Positions 24,078-32,813 of a stretch of DNA of 64,000 bases are shown here, one piece after another; position 1 is the first letter of the stretch; each line of letters opens with the position of its first letter. Made by a program: the position numbers and the translations under genes. The stretch comes from Pseudomonas mosselii (lineage in GTDB: Bacteria; Pseudomonadota; Gammaproteobacteria; Pseudomonadales; Pseudomonadaceae), in the NCBI RefSeq assembly GCF_019823065.1, contig NZ_CP081966.1, positions 4,247,501 to 4,311,500 on the forward strand, in the 5' to 3' direction. The notes under the pieces were generated by a model that saw only the letters and a list, made by a program, of their open reading frames with translations, ran no database searches and was not told the origin of the DNA.

Positions 24078-24563
24078 TCAGGGATTGCGGCAAAACACGG
24101 TCTGCGCAAGGTTGGTACGCCGCCGGGCATAACTGGACGCCCCCGCCAACCCCGGCGGCAAGGGCAGTTGCCCAACCAGCACCGGCATGTCGATGATCGC
24201 CATGAACGACTCCAGCGCCTCGCTGTCGGGCGCCTGGGGCAGGCTGATGCTGACGGCGTGGCGATCGCTCGGCGGTACGGCGGGCACTTTCAGGTGTGAC
24301 GAGTGGTACAGCAGTGCGTGCTGGATCTGCGAACTGACCCTGCAGAAGCGCGCCAGGTCTACCCCAGCATGACTGGCCAGCTCTATGTTACCCACCAACA
24401 GGTTGAAGGGTTCCAGTGCGCTATGCACCAGGCGCTGCAGGTCGTCGAAACTCTCCACCGGGGCGATCCGGTAATAACCCAGCCCATTGAGCATTTTCTC
24501 CAGCTGCAGGCGCTGGCCGGGGTGCTCGTCGGCGATGAGGATGCGCATGGATTTGTTAGGCAT
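24078..24563 (-). CDS. Receiver-like protein lacking the phospho-acceptor Asp
   Basis: A 161-residue cytosolic protein. The first about 120 residues follow the CheY receiver pattern: MRILIADEHPGQRLQLEKML has the acidic pair (Asp12, Glu13). The strand that normally carries the phospho-acceptor reads FNLLVGNIEL, so Asp is replaced by Asn59. The position of the conserved lysine reads SISLPQAP, with no lysine. It should therefore not be phosphorylated in the usual way. A C-terminal tail of about 30 residues (LPPGLAGASSYARRRTNLAQ) has no DNA-binding motif. The start at ATG 24563 is a judgement; 24548 and an upstream extension to 24701 are possible. It lies 33-170 bases downstream of the ECF sigma gene, same strand. 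Confidence 0.6.
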   Translation of the reverse strand: MPNKSMRILIADEHPGQRLQLEKMLNGLGYYRIAPVESFDDLQRLVHSALEPFNLLVGNIELASHAGVDLARFCRVSSQIQHALLYHSSHLKVPAVPPSDRHAVSISLPQAPDSEALESFMAIIDMPVLVGQLPLPPGLAGASSYARRRTNLAQTVFCRNP

Positions 24564-24733
24564 CGTCCGGACCTGGGCAGTTGGGTGGTAACGGTAGCTC
24601 CATGACCATACTGCGCCGGCAACGGCAACGTCGGGCGCAATGCCTGAACGGGGGTCTTTATTGATAGTTGTCGTGATCCCGGGAGAAATCAAGTCGCCCA
24701 CTCACGGAATTTTCACATCCGCAGGCGGCTCGC

Positions 24734-25228
24734 TCAGGACTCCCACTGGCGCATGCGCACACGGCAATGCTTCATGGCATTGACGATGTGCTTTTCCACC
24801 AGGCTGCGAGAAATACCCAGGCGCTCGGCGATCTGCTGGTGCGACAGGCCATCGAGCTTGCGCAGCAGGAAGCTGTCGCGGCAAGGCCCACTCAATTCAT
24901 CCAGCGCCTGGCGCATCAGCGCCAGGCGCTGGTCGAGCTGCATGCTCTGGGTCAACGCCGGAGTATGCCAGCGCTCATCGTTGTCCAGAACCTCCAGCGG
25001 CTCGGCCTGACGCACCAGATGTCGACGGTGATGATCGACCACAAGATTCATGGCCGTACGATAGAGGTAGGCGCGCGGGTGCTCGATATGCTCGCCCTCC
25101 GTGCGCTCCAACACCCGGATGTAGGCATCGTGGGCGACGTCTTCGGCCGACTGGCGATTACCGAGTCGGGCGGACAGGAAGCTCACCAATTCGCGATAGT
25201 AATGTTCCACGACGGCACCTGGCGTCAC
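24734..25228 (-). CDS. ECF sigma factor, FecI/iron-starvation type
   Basis: A 164-residue sigma-70 family protein with regions 2 and 4 only. Region 2 carries AEDVAHDAYIRVLER and HPRAYLYRTAMNLVVDHHRR. Region 4 is the helix-turn-helix LDGLSHQQIAERLGISRSLVEKHIVNAMKHCR. The FecI-like wording (YLYRTAMNLVVD, VEKHIVNAMKHCR) places it with iron-starvation sigma factors. No FecR-type anti-sigma gene or TonB receptor is adjacent. A Fur-box-like sequence lies about 55 bases upstream (25283-25301), and pvdRT-opmQ is divergent from it. Its position matches a FecI-like sigma gene beside pvdR in P. putida. It is not PvdS, which is present at 58.7 kb. Confidence 0.85.
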   Translation of the reverse strand: MTPGAVVEHYYRELVSFLSARLGNRQSAEDVAHDAYIRVLERTEGEHIEHPRAYLYRTAMNLVVDHHRRHLVRQAEPLEVLDNDERWHTPALTQSMQLDQRLALMRQALDELSGPCRDSFLLRKLDGLSHQQIAERLGISRSLVEKHIVNAMKHCRVRMRQWES

Positions 25229-25282
25229 CCTGCCCCAGCGTTGCGAGCCAAGGAAGAGGTCTGGATGATATCAGCGTGCGAT

Positions 25283-25301
25283 CTTACAAATTATAATTAT
25301 T
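25283..25301 (-). promoter_or_regulatory. Fur-box-like site before the ECF sigma gene
   Basis: Read on the minus strand, AATAATTATAATTTGTAAG matches 12 of 19 positions of the Fur consensus GATAATGATAATCATTATC. It is in the most AT-rich part of the gap and 55 bases before the sigma gene start, consistent with iron repression. Confidence 0.5.
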
Positions 25302-25331
25302 CGCAGCAACACGCAGCCCCCTTCTCTGCGC

Positions 25332-25355
25332 TAAATCGTCATCGATATCATTCGT
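25332..25355 (+). promoter_or_regulatory. PvdS-dependent promoter (IS box) of pvdRT-opmQ
   Basis: TAAAT (25332-25336), 16 bases, CGT (25353-25355): an exact match to the iron-starvation box recognised by PvdS (TAAAT-N16/17-CGT). It lies 68 bases before the pvdR start. Confidence 0.85.
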
Positions 25356-25422
25356 TTAACTGGGACCCCCGAGCGCACGCCCCATCGCGGCACTCGGCCA
25401 CTACCTCCGGCTGGAAGCCCGC

Positions 25423-26601
25423 ATGACACGCACATTCAATACCCGCCGCAGCGTGCTGATCGGCGCCCTGGGCCTGGCCGGTCTCGGCAGCCTGGTGGCC
25501 TGGCAGGTCCTGCCGCTCGGCGGCGCACCGGTCAGCACCGTGCCGGTGATCCGCGCCGACATCGAAAGCAGCGTCACCGCCTTGGGCACCCTGCAGCCGC
25601 GCCGCTATGTCGACGTGGGCGCCCAGGCCTCGGGGCAGATCCGCAAGCTGCATGTGGAACCCGGTGACGAAGTGCGCCAGGGCCAACTGCTGGTGGAGAT
25701 CGACCCGTCCACGCAGCAGGCCAAGCTCGATGCCGGGCGCTACTCGATCGAAAACCTCAAGGCCCAGCTCGCCGAACAGCGGGCGCAGTACCTGCTCGCC
25801 CAGCAGCAGTACAAACGCCAGCAGGATCTGGCTGCGGCCGGCGCCAGCCGCCAGGAAGACCTGCAAACGGCAGCGGCGCAACTGAAGGTCACCCAGGCGC
25901 GCATCGACATGTACCAGGCGCAGATCCGCCAGGCCCAGGCCAGCCTGCGCAGCGACGAGGCGGAGCTGGGCTACACGCGGATCTACGCGCCCATGAGCGG
26001 CACCGTGGTGGCGGTGGACGCCCGCGAGGGCCAGACCCTCAACGCCCAGCAGCAGACACCGCTGATCCTGCGCATCGCCAAGCTCTCGCCAATGACCGTG
26101 TGGGCCCAGGTATCCGAAGCCGACATCGGCAAGGTCAAGCCGGGCATGACCGCCTACTTCAATACCCTGGCCGGCGGCAAGCGGCGCTGGACCAGCACCG
26201 TGCGGCAGATCCTGCCGGTACCGCCCAAGCCCCTGGACCAATCCAGCCAGGGCGGGGGCAGCCCGGCCAGCACCACGGCTGGCACCACGGGCACCAAGGT
26301 GGTCCAATACACCGTGCTGCTGGACGTGGATAACCCCGACGGCGCCCTGATGGCGGAGATGACCACCCAGGTGTTCTTCGTCGCCGGCCAGGCCAGCCAG
26401 GTGCTCAGCGTGCCATTGGCCGCGCTGGACGAGACCCCCGAAGAGGGCTTGCGCCTGGCCCAGGTGCTGAACGGCAAGGGCCAGGTCGAGGCGCGCCAGG
26501 TGCGCACCGGCTTGAGCGACCGCCTGCGGGTGCAGATCCTTGAGGGTTTGAACGAAGGCGAGCGCCTGGTCATCGGCCTTCCTGCCGCCAGTGGGGGTTG
26601 A
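25423..26601 (+). CDS. pvdR: Pyoverdine export membrane-fusion protein
   Basis: A 392-residue periplasmic adaptor of the MacA family. One N-terminal membrane anchor ([19 protein letters not shown]) is followed by a lipoyl half ([26 protein letters not shown]), a coiled-coil hairpin (about 95-185), then the second lipoyl half ([20 protein letters not shown]) and beta-barrel. It bridges PvdT in the inner membrane and OpmQ in the outer membrane. The PvdRT-OpmQ pump recycles pyoverdine and exports it from the periplasm. It is the first of three tightly spaced genes (1 base to pvdT), under an exact PvdS box. Confidence 0.92.
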   Translation: MTRTFNTRRSVLIGALGLAGLGSLVAWQVLPLGGAPVSTVPVIRADIESSVTALGTLQPRRYVDVGAQASGQIRKLHVEPGDEVRQGQLLVEIDPSTQQAKLDAGRYSIENLKAQLAEQRAQYLLAQQQYKRQQDLAAAGASRQEDLQTAAAQLKVTQARIDMYQAQIRQAQASLRSDEAELGYTRIYAPMSGTVVAVDAREGQTLNAQQQTPLILRIAKLSPMTVWAQVSEADIGKVKPGMTAYFNTLAGGKRRWTSTVRQILPVPPKPLDQSSQGGGSPASTTAGTTGTKVVQYTVLLDVDNPDGALMAEMTTQVFFVAGQASQVLSVPLAALDETPEEGLRLAQVLNGKGQVEARQVRTGLSDRLRVQILEGLNEGERLVIGLPAASGG

Positions 26602-26602
26602 G

Positions 26603-28564
26603 ATGGCCACGCCCCTGATCCAGCTGTGCGACATCCGCAAGGTCTATGGCGGTGTCGATTCGCCCAGGGTCGAGGTGCTGCGCGGCATCAGCCTGAGCAT
26701 CCACCCCGGCGAGTTCGTCGCCATCGTCGGCGCCTCGGGCTCCGGCAAGTCGACCCTGATGAACATCCTCGGCTGCCTCGACCGCCCCACCTCGGGCAGC
26801 TACCGCTTCGCAGGCCGGGACGTGGCCGAACTGGACAGCGACGAGCTGGCCTGGCTGCGCCGCGAAGCCTTTGGCTTCGTGTTCCAGGGTTACCACCTGA
26901 TCCCCTCGGGCTCGGCCCAGGAGAACGTCGAGATGCCGGCCATCTACGCCGGCACCCCGCCCGCCGAACGCCATGCCCGCGCCCGCGCCCTGCTCGAACG
27001 CCTGGGGCTGGCCAGCCGCACCGGCAACCGTCCGCACCAGTTGTCCGGCGGCCAGCAACAGCGGGTGTCGATTGCCCGAGCGCTGATGAACGGCGGGCAT
27101 ATCATCCTCGCCGACGAACCCACCGGCGCCCTCGACAGCCACAGTGGCGCCGAGGTGATGACCCTGCTCGACGAGCTGGCCAGCCAGGGCCATGTGATCA
27201 TCCTCATCACCCATGATCGCGAGGTCGCGGCCCGCGCCCAGCGGATCATCGAGGTGCGCGACGGCGAGGTGGTCGGTGACTCGGCCACCCCGTCATCGGC
27301 CGATGCCCCGCCCCGACAGGTGCAAGCCGACGACCTGCGCCAACGCCTGGACTTCGGCGCCACCCAGCGCGGCGCCTGGAAAGGCGAACTGGCAGAGTCC
27401 CTGCAGGCCGCCTGGCGGGTGATGTGGATCAACCGCTTCCGCACCGCCCTGACCCTGCTCGGCATCATCATCGGGGTGGCCTCGGTGGTGGTCATGCTGG
27501 CGGTCGGCGAAGGCAGCAAGCGCCAGGTCATGGCGCAGATGGCCGCCTTCGGCTCGAACATCCTCTACCTCAACGGCAAGCACTCCTCCGAGGAACTGAC
27601 CGGTATCGTCACCCTCGATGATGTCGACGCCATCGGCGAACTGCCGCAGGTCAAGCGCGTCATGCCGGTGATCGGCGACAAGCTCATGGTGCGCCACGGC
27701 AACAAGGGCGAGCAGTTCTATGTCGGCGGCAACAACACCGGATTTCCCGAGATTTTCAACTGGCCGGTGGTCGAGGGCAGCTTCTACAGCGAGGCCGACG
27801 AAGCCAACGCCGCCGCCGTGGCCGTGGTCGGACAGAAGGTGCGCGAGAAGATGTTTGGCGCAGGGAGCAATCCGCTCGGCCAGTACCTGCTGATCGGCAA
27901 CGTGCCGTTCCAGGTGATCGGCGTGCTCCAGGGCAAAGGCGCCAGCTCCGGCAGCGAGGACAGCGACGAGCGCGTGGTGGTGCCCTACTCCGCCGCCTCC
28001 ATCCGCCTGTTCGGCAGCCGCGATCCGGAATACGTCACCATCGCCGCCCTGGATTCCGGCCGGGTCAAGGAAACCGAGCAGGCGATCGAGCGCCTGATGC
28101 TGCAGCGCCACCAGGGCAAGCACGACTTCGTCCTGACCAACGATGCCGCGCTGATCCAGGCCGAGGCCCGCACCCAGAACAGCCTGTCGCTGATGCTTGG
28201 GGCGATCGCCGCGATCTCGCTGCTGGTCGGCGGCATCGGCGTGATGAACATCATGCTCATGACGGTGCGCGAGCGCACCCGCGAAATCGGTATCCGCATG
28301 GCCACCGGCGCGCGCCAGCGCGACATCCTGCGCCAGTTCCTCACCGAAGCGGTGATGCTGTCGATGGTCGGCGGCGTGACCGGCATCGTCCTGGCCCTGG
28401 CCATCGGCGGCGGCCTGTTGCTGGCCGACATCGCCGTGGCCTTCGCCCTGCCCGCCATCCTCGGCGCCTTCGCCTGCGCCGTGATCACCGGCGTGGTCTT
28501 CGGTTTCATGCCGGCCCGCAAGGCCGCCCGCCTCGACCCGGTCAAGGCCCTTACCAGCGAATAG
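26603..28564 (+). CDS. pvdT: Pyoverdine export ABC permease/ATPase (MacB-type)
   Basis: A 653-residue fusion of an ABC ATPase and a MacB-type permease. The N-terminal 230 residues hold Walker [10 protein letters not shown], signature [15 protein letters not shown] and Walker [15 protein letters not shown], with the switch His in LITHD. The membrane part has one helix near residue 285 ([23 protein letters not shown]), a large periplasmic domain (about 310-520) and three C-terminal helices including [25 protein letters not shown]. It powers the PvdR-OpmQ conduit by mechanotransmission. ATG 26603 follows the pvdR stop by one base and has a GGGGG; the frame is open 4 codons further upstream. opmQ starts 3 bases after its stop. 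Confidence 0.92.
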   Translation: MATPLIQLCDIRKVYGGVDSPRVEVLRGISLSIHPGEFVAIVGASGSGKSTLMNILGCLDRPTSGSYRFAGRDVAELDSDELAWLRREAFGFVFQGYHLIPSGSAQENVEMPAIYAGTPPAERHARARALLERLGLASRTGNRPHQLSGGQQQRVSIARALMNGGHIILADEPTGALDSHSGAEVMTLLDELASQGHVIILITHDREVAARAQRIIEVRDGEVVGDSATPSSADAPPRQVQADDLRQRLDFGATQRGAWKGELAESLQAAWRVMWINRFRTALTLLGIIIGVASVVVMLAVGEGSKRQVMAQMAAFGSNILYLNGKHSSEELTGIVTLDDVDAIGELPQVKRVMPVIGDKLMVRHGNKGEQFYVGGNNTGFPEIFNWPVVEGSFYSEADEANAAAVAVVGQKVREKMFGAGSNPLGQYLLIGNVPFQVIGVLQGKGASSGSEDSDERVVVPYSAASIRLFGSRDPEYVTIAALDSGRVKETEQAIERLMLQRHQGKHDFVLTNDAALIQAEARTQNSLSLMLGAIAAISLLVGGIGVMNIMLMTVRERTREIGIRMATGARQRDILRQFLTEAVMLSMVGGVTGIVLALAIGGGLLLADIAVAFALPAILGAFACAVITGVVFGFMPARKAARLDPVKALTSE

Positions 28565-28567
28565 TTC

Positions 28568-29971
28568 ATGACGATTCCCAGCCGTACCAGCCTGTTGACC
28601 CTGAGCCTTTGCCTGGCCGCCTGCAGCAGCCCGCCGCCACCGGCGGCGAACATCGACACGCCACCCGCCTGGCAGGGGCCGGCCACAGCCCAGCCCCTGC
28701 CTGACAGCCAGTGGTGGCGCGCCTTCGCCAGCACCGAGCTGGACCGGCTGGTCGAACGCGCCCGCCTCAACAGCCACGACCTGGCCGCCGCCGCGGCGCG
28801 GGTGCGCAAGGCCCAGGCCAGCGCCGTGATCGCCGGCGCGCCATTGCTGCCCGAGGTGCAGTTGGGCCTGAACGGCAGCCGCCAGCGCTTGCTGCGCGGC
28901 GAGGGCAACGACCAACTCGACGCCAGCAGCAACGAACGCACCAGTACCTCGTTCGGAACCCGCCTGAGCGCCAGCTACGAGATCGACTTCTGGGGCGGTC
29001 TGCGCGCCACCCGTGACAGCGCCCTGCGCAGCCTCGACGCCAGCCGCTTCGATCGCCAGACCGTGGAGCTGACCCTGGTCAGCGCCGTGGCCGACAGCTA
29101 TCTGCGAGGCCTGGCTCTCGACGAGCAACTGCGCATCGCCCGCCTCAACCTGAGCAACGCCCGCGACGTGCTGGGCCTGGTCGAAGCCCGTGAACGCTCG
29201 GGCTCGGCCACCCGCCTGGAACTGGCCCAGCAGCGCAGCCTGGTGGCCGCCCAGGAGCGCCAGTTACCACTGCTCGAACAACGCCGTCAGGACAACCGCA
29301 TCGTCCTTGCCACCTTGCTGGGCGATCCTGTGCAGGCGCTGCCCGCCACCGACGAAACCATCGGCAACGTGCAGTGGCCAGCCATCGGCAGCGGCGTGCC
29401 CAGCGAACTGCTCGGCCGCCGCCCGGACATCGCCGCCGCCGAGGCACGCCTGGCGGCGGCTAGCGCCAATATCCAGGTAGCTCGGGCGGCGATGCTGCCG
29501 CGTCTGATACTGGGCGCGGACCTGGGCAGTGGCGCCCGGACCGTGCCCAATATCTTCGACAGCCCCTACTACACCCTCACCGCCGGGCTCACCGCGCCGA
29601 TCTTCAACAACGGTCGGCTGAGTGCCGCCCGGGACGCGGCCCGTGCCGAACAGCAGGAGTTGCTGGAGCTGTACCGCGCCAGCATCCTGGCCGGGTTCTC
29701 GGATGTGGAGAAAGCCCTGAACGCCATCGCCGGCGTGGAGCGCCAGCGCCGCTGGCAGGACCAGGAAGTGGAACAGGCGCGTATCGCCTTTGATTTGGCC
29801 CAGCAACGCTACACCGCCGGTGCCGAGACCCTGCTCACCGTACTCGAGACCCAGCGCACGCTGTACCTGGCCCAGGACCAGCAAGCGCAGCTGCGCCTGG
29901 AGCAGTTACGGGGAAGCGTGGCGTTGTACAAGGCACTGGGCGGAGGCTGGCAGGCGCCGCAGACGCTGTAG
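28568..29971 (+). CDS. opmQ: Outer-membrane factor of pyoverdine pump
   Basis: A 467-residue TolC-family outer-membrane lipoprotein (NodT-type). The lipobox LCLAAC puts the acylated Cys at about residue 19. The two internally repeated halves each carry helix-rich coiled coils. Family motifs include WWRAFASTELDRLVERA, YEIDFWGGLRAT, the RRPDIAAAEARLAAASANIQVARAAMLP repeat start, and LTAPIFNNGRL. It forms the exit duct for PvdRT. Third gene of the operon, followed by a strong hairpin shared with the convergent pvdP gene. Confidence 0.92.
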   Translation: MTIPSRTSLLTLSLCLAACSSPPPPAANIDTPPAWQGPATAQPLPDSQWWRAFASTELDRLVERARLNSHDLAAAAARVRKAQASAVIAGAPLLPEVQLGLNGSRQRLLRGEGNDQLDASSNERTSTSFGTRLSASYEIDFWGGLRATRDSALRSLDASRFDRQTVELTLVSAVADSYLRGLALDEQLRIARLNLSNARDVLGLVEARERSGSATRLELAQQRSLVAAQERQLPLLEQRRQDNRIVLATLLGDPVQALPATDETIGNVQWPAIGSGVPSELLGRRPDIAAAEARLAAASANIQVARAAMLPRLILGADLGSGARTVPNIFDSPYYTLTAGLTAPIFNNGRLSAARDAARAEQQELLELYRASILAGFSDVEKALNAIAGVERQRRWQDQEVEQARIAFDLAQQRYTAGAETLLTVLETQRTLYLAQDQQAQLRLEQLRGSVALYKALGGGWQAPQTL

Positions 29972-29989
29972 GAGCAGGCTTGTCCCGCA

Positions 29990-30032
29990 AAAGCGCCAGG
30001 CCAGAGAACTTCATTGTCTGGTCTGGCGCTTT
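29990..30032. terminator. Bidirectional hairpin between opmQ and pvdP
   Basis: AAAGCGCCAGGCCAGA (29990-30005) pairs with TCTGGTCTGGCGCTTT (30017-30032) around an 11-base loop. A- and T-rich edges on both sides make it a plausible terminator for both convergent operons. Confidence 0.75.
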
Positions 30033-30043
30033 CGCACGGAGCC

Positions 30044-31666
30044 TCAGGAAACGATGTTCTTCAACGAAAGGTGTCGCGCATACCAGGGCCGTTGCGGCAC
30101 CTTGCGCAGCAGGTTGTCGAGCTTGTCCTCGTCACCGAAGGTGATGCGCAGGGCCAACTTCATGGTCTCCACGTCCATCTCCACCGACTTGCCCGGGCGC
30201 ATGCCCGGCTGCGTGCTGCAGCCATGGGTATCCGGACCCAGCCAGGGATCATCGACCTCCACCCAGCGCCCGGGAGCGAACCAGGGCACGCCGTTGACTT
30301 CGAGGCGACGTACCTGACCGGGGTGATGGCGCTCATGGGCACGGAACCAGTCATCGATGCGATCGTCGATCCAGCCGTGGAACCCCCAGAAGACCGGATG
30401 CACATGAGAGGAAAACGGATCACCGAGGAAGTCGTTCTCAGGTTCGAACCAGCGCGCGGCGAAGTCCGCCTGGTCGCGGGCGAACGGCACCGGCGCGCCA
30501 TTGTTGGGATCGCGCGGCACCGACGCCCAGCACATGTGCAGCCAATCGTGCAGGTTCATCTCCAGTTCCGAGCCGAAGGCGCCCAGGGTCAGTTTCGACA
30601 GGTACACCGGATCCTGGTACTGCGACTCCCACACCTGGAAGTTGCTGCAGTAGGTCTCGCCGGCCTTGATCGCTCCCACCCACTGGCCATAGGCGTCGTC
30701 GCCCGGCGCCTGCCAGCCTGGCGGCACGCAGTAGCCGTCGTGGTTGTCGAAGTAGCGGGCGAAACCTGCTCGATCGAATTCTACGCTGGGTTGCGGTAGC
30801 GGAAAGCGTTGCCAGGAAGGCAGGTCCTGCAGTGTGCGGGCATACATCAGCATGTGCCGGTGCATGAACAGGAAATCGATACCCGAACCATTGCGGTGCT
30901 TGCGCGGGCCGCGGGCATCACGCTCACGGTCGCGCGGCCCAGGTTGCCAGCCCAGGCCACGCAGTGCGTTCTGCTTGGTCTGCGGCAACTTGTGCCACTG
31001 GTCTCGGGTGGCATGCCAAAGCTGGTGGAACAGGCGATGCTCAGCGCCGACCACCCACTCGCGCATTTCGGGGGTATAGGGCAGACGCTCGCGGGCCTCG
31101 GGGAACAGACGCTTGACCGCGACGAAACGGCTGTCGGGCACCGGCAGGGTCAGCGGTCTATCCAGGCGTTGTACGCGGCCACTCAACGTGCCGCTACCGG
31201 CATTGGCGAACTCGGCCCAAACCTCGTCGAGACTCGCCACGCATTCATAACCCGGCCCGCCGTGCTGGTTGACCAGCCGCCAACGCACCTCGGTGCTGCT
31301 GGCACCGACCAGGTCACCGAGCACACGATAGGCCGGCTCGGCAGCACCGCGAAGACCCTCGCCGGTATCGACGAATCCGCGCAGGCCACGCCCCTTGGTG
31401 GCGACGTCGAGGAACATCTCGACGCCCTGTCGAGGCAGCCCGTCAAGTCCTCGTTCTGCACCGTCGAAGCGGATCTCCCACACACCGCGCAGCCGGTCGG
31501 CCAGGACCTGCCCGGCATAGTCGGCCAGTTCGACGCTGGCCTCGCCGGGCGTGACGATATCGTCTTCAGGGTCGTGGGTCAGCTGCTGGTGCGCGTAATA
31601 GGCCGCCGTGCCTGTGGCGCCCGCCGCTGCCAGGCCAGCGATGAATCCTCGTCGGGAAATTGTCAT
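30044..31666 (-). CDS. pvdP: PvdP tyrosinase, pyoverdine chromophore maturation
   Basis: A 540-residue periplasmic enzyme with a twin-arginine signal (SRRGFIAGLAAAGA, residues 4-17). PvdP is a two-copper tyrosinase that oxidises ferribactin toward dihydropyoverdine. Copper-site candidates are His-rich helices in the second half: GAEHRLFHQLWHATRDQ, FLFMHRHMLMYAR, MNLHDWLHMCWAS, SSHVHPVFWGFHGWIDDR and AHERHH. The N-terminal 200 residues form the PvdP-specific beta-barrel. It has an exact PvdS box about 50 bases upstream and is divergent from the siderophore-interacting gene. Neighbouring maturation genes seen in other strains (pvdM, pvdN, pvdO) are not here. Confidence 0.9.
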   Translation of the reverse strand: MTISRRGFIAGLAAAGATGTAAYYAHQQLTHDPEDDIVTPGEASVELADYAGQVLADRLRGVWEIRFDGAERGLDGLPRQGVEMFLDVATKGRGLRGFVDTGEGLRGAAEPAYRVLGDLVGASSTEVRWRLVNQHGGPGYECVASLDEVWAEFANAGSGTLSGRVQRLDRPLTLPVPDSRFVAVKRLFPEARERLPYTPEMREWVVGAEHRLFHQLWHATRDQWHKLPQTKQNALRGLGWQPGPRDRERDARGPRKHRNGSGIDFLFMHRHMLMYARTLQDLPSWQRFPLPQPSVEFDRAGFARYFDNHDGYCVPPGWQAPGDDAYGQWVGAIKAGETYCSNFQVWESQYQDPVYLSKLTLGAFGSELEMNLHDWLHMCWASVPRDPNNGAPVPFARDQADFAARWFEPENDFLGDPFSSHVHPVFWGFHGWIDDRIDDWFRAHERHHPGQVRRLEVNGVPWFAPGRWVEVDDPWLGPDTHGCSTQPGMRPGKSVEMDVETMKLALRITFGDEDKLDNLLRKVPQRPWYARHLSLKNIVS

Positions 31667-31713
31667 TGCGCCTCAATCCGTCTTCGCGTGCCGCGACTTC
31701 TATCCAAGCTAGG

Positions 31714-31737
31714 ACGTAGATAGGCCGGGAAAATTTA
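31714..31737 (-). promoter_or_regulatory. PvdS box of pvdP
   Basis: On the minus strand TAAAT (31737-31733), 16 bases, CGT (31716-31714): an exact iron-starvation box, 48 bases before the pvdP start. Confidence 0.85.
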
Positions 31738-31743
31738 GCCGTC

Positions 31744-31767
31744 TAATTAACCACCCGGCGCGCTCGT
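31744..31767 (+). promoter_or_regulatory. PvdS-box-like site of the siderophore-interacting gene
   Basis: TAATT (31744-31748), 16 bases, CGT (31765-31767). One base differs from TAAAT; the same TAATT variant occurs before pvdL. It is 35 bases before the ATG and back-to-back with the pvdP box. Confidence 0.6.
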
Positions 31768-31801
31768 CTGTTGGTTATCTCCCGCTGACAGAGGCATACC
31801 C

Positions 31802-32734
31802 ATGACCTCCCTGCACGATCGCCTGACCGAATCGGTCAAGGCCACGCCCTACCGGGTCTTCGACATTGATCTGAAGACCGTTGAACCCTTGAGCCCGTCA
31901 CTGAGCCGCTTTGTCTTCACTGGCGAGGACGTGGCGCAGATGACCACCCTGGCCCCCGACCAGCGCGTCAAGCTGCTGTTTCCGACGCCCACAGGAGCAC
32001 CGCCAAGCCTGCCCAAGCACGCGCAATGGCAACAGGCGCGGCGCGAGCTGGCGGCGCAGGACATGCCACCGATGCGCACCTACACCATCCGCGCCCTGCG
32101 CCGCGACGCCCTGGAGGTAGAGGTGGACTTTGTCCTGCATGGCGTCAATGGCCCGGCCTCGGCCTGGGCCACCCATGCCCGTCCGGGTGACCGCCTGCAG
32201 ATGGTCGCACCCAACCTGGCCTATGCCGACGACCCCGGCGGCTACGAGTGGAAGCCGCCGCACAGTGTCCGGCGTATCTTGCTGATCGGTGACGAAACTG
32301 CCCTGCCGGCCATCGCCGGCATCCTCGAGCAGTTGGCCACGAACACGCCGGAACTGCAGGTGGAGGCCTTTATCGAAGTGCCGCTGGAAGCCGACTGCCT
32401 CGACCTGCGCCACAGCCCGGCCACCCGCCTGCACTGGCTGCCGCGTGACCTGCTGCGCAGCGAACATGGCCAGGGCATGCAGCACGCCGTGCGCGAACTG
32501 GCCAGCCTGCCGGCGGTGCGCGGCGCATCGACGGTCGAGCTGGAAGACGTGGATATCGACGAGCGCATCCTGTGGGAACAGGCCAGCGGCGAGCACGGCG
32601 ACTTCCATGCCTGGATCGCCGGGGAGTCGGGGACCGTCATGGATATCCGCCGGCACCTGATCAAGGAGCGCGGACTGCCAAGGGAGAGCCTGACGCTGAT
32701 GGGCTACTGGCGCGCCGGGCGCACCTTCGACTAA
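31802..32734 (+). CDS. Siderophore-interacting protein, ViuB-type ferric reductase
   Basis: A 310-residue cytosolic flavoprotein of the SIP family. The FAD-binding barrel carries the RTYTIRAL motif (RxYT-type, about residues 97-104). It is followed by HGVNGPASAWATHARPGDRLQMV. The C-terminal NAD(P)H domain has ILLIGDETALPAIAGILEQL and ends with LTLMGYWRAGRTFD, the usual SIP C-terminus. Such enzymes reduce ferric siderophores to release iron. In fluorescent pseudomonads ferripyoverdine is mainly handled in the periplasm, so this one may serve an imported exogenous siderophore. The PvdS-like box ties it to iron starvation. A stem-loop separates it from the convergent pvdH. Confidence 0.87.
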   Translation: MTSLHDRLTESVKATPYRVFDIDLKTVEPLSPSLSRFVFTGEDVAQMTTLAPDQRVKLLFPTPTGAPPSLPKHAQWQQARRELAAQDMPPMRTYTIRALRRDALEVEVDFVLHGVNGPASAWATHARPGDRLQMVAPNLAYADDPGGYEWKPPHSVRRILLIGDETALPAIAGILEQLATNTPELQVEAFIEVPLEADCLDLRHSPATRLHWLPRDLLRSEHGQGMQHAVRELASLPAVRGASTVELEDVDIDERILWEQASGEHGDFHAWIAGESGTVMDIRRHLIKERGLPRESLTLMGYWRAGRTFD

Positions 32735-32743
32735 TACCTGCAT

Positions 32744-32790
32744 CCTGCAGGAGATCACCCAGCCCTTCGGCCAGGGCGATCTCCTGCAGG
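32744..32790. terminator. Convergent hairpin between the reductase gene and pvdH
   Basis: CCTGCAGGAGATCACCC pairs with GGGCGATCTCCTGCAGG (one mismatch, 17-bp stem) around a 13-base loop. It lies between two converging genes and has no long T run. Confidence 0.65.
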
Positions 32791-32813
32791 GAATTTCGCC
32801 TGGATTCGAACAC

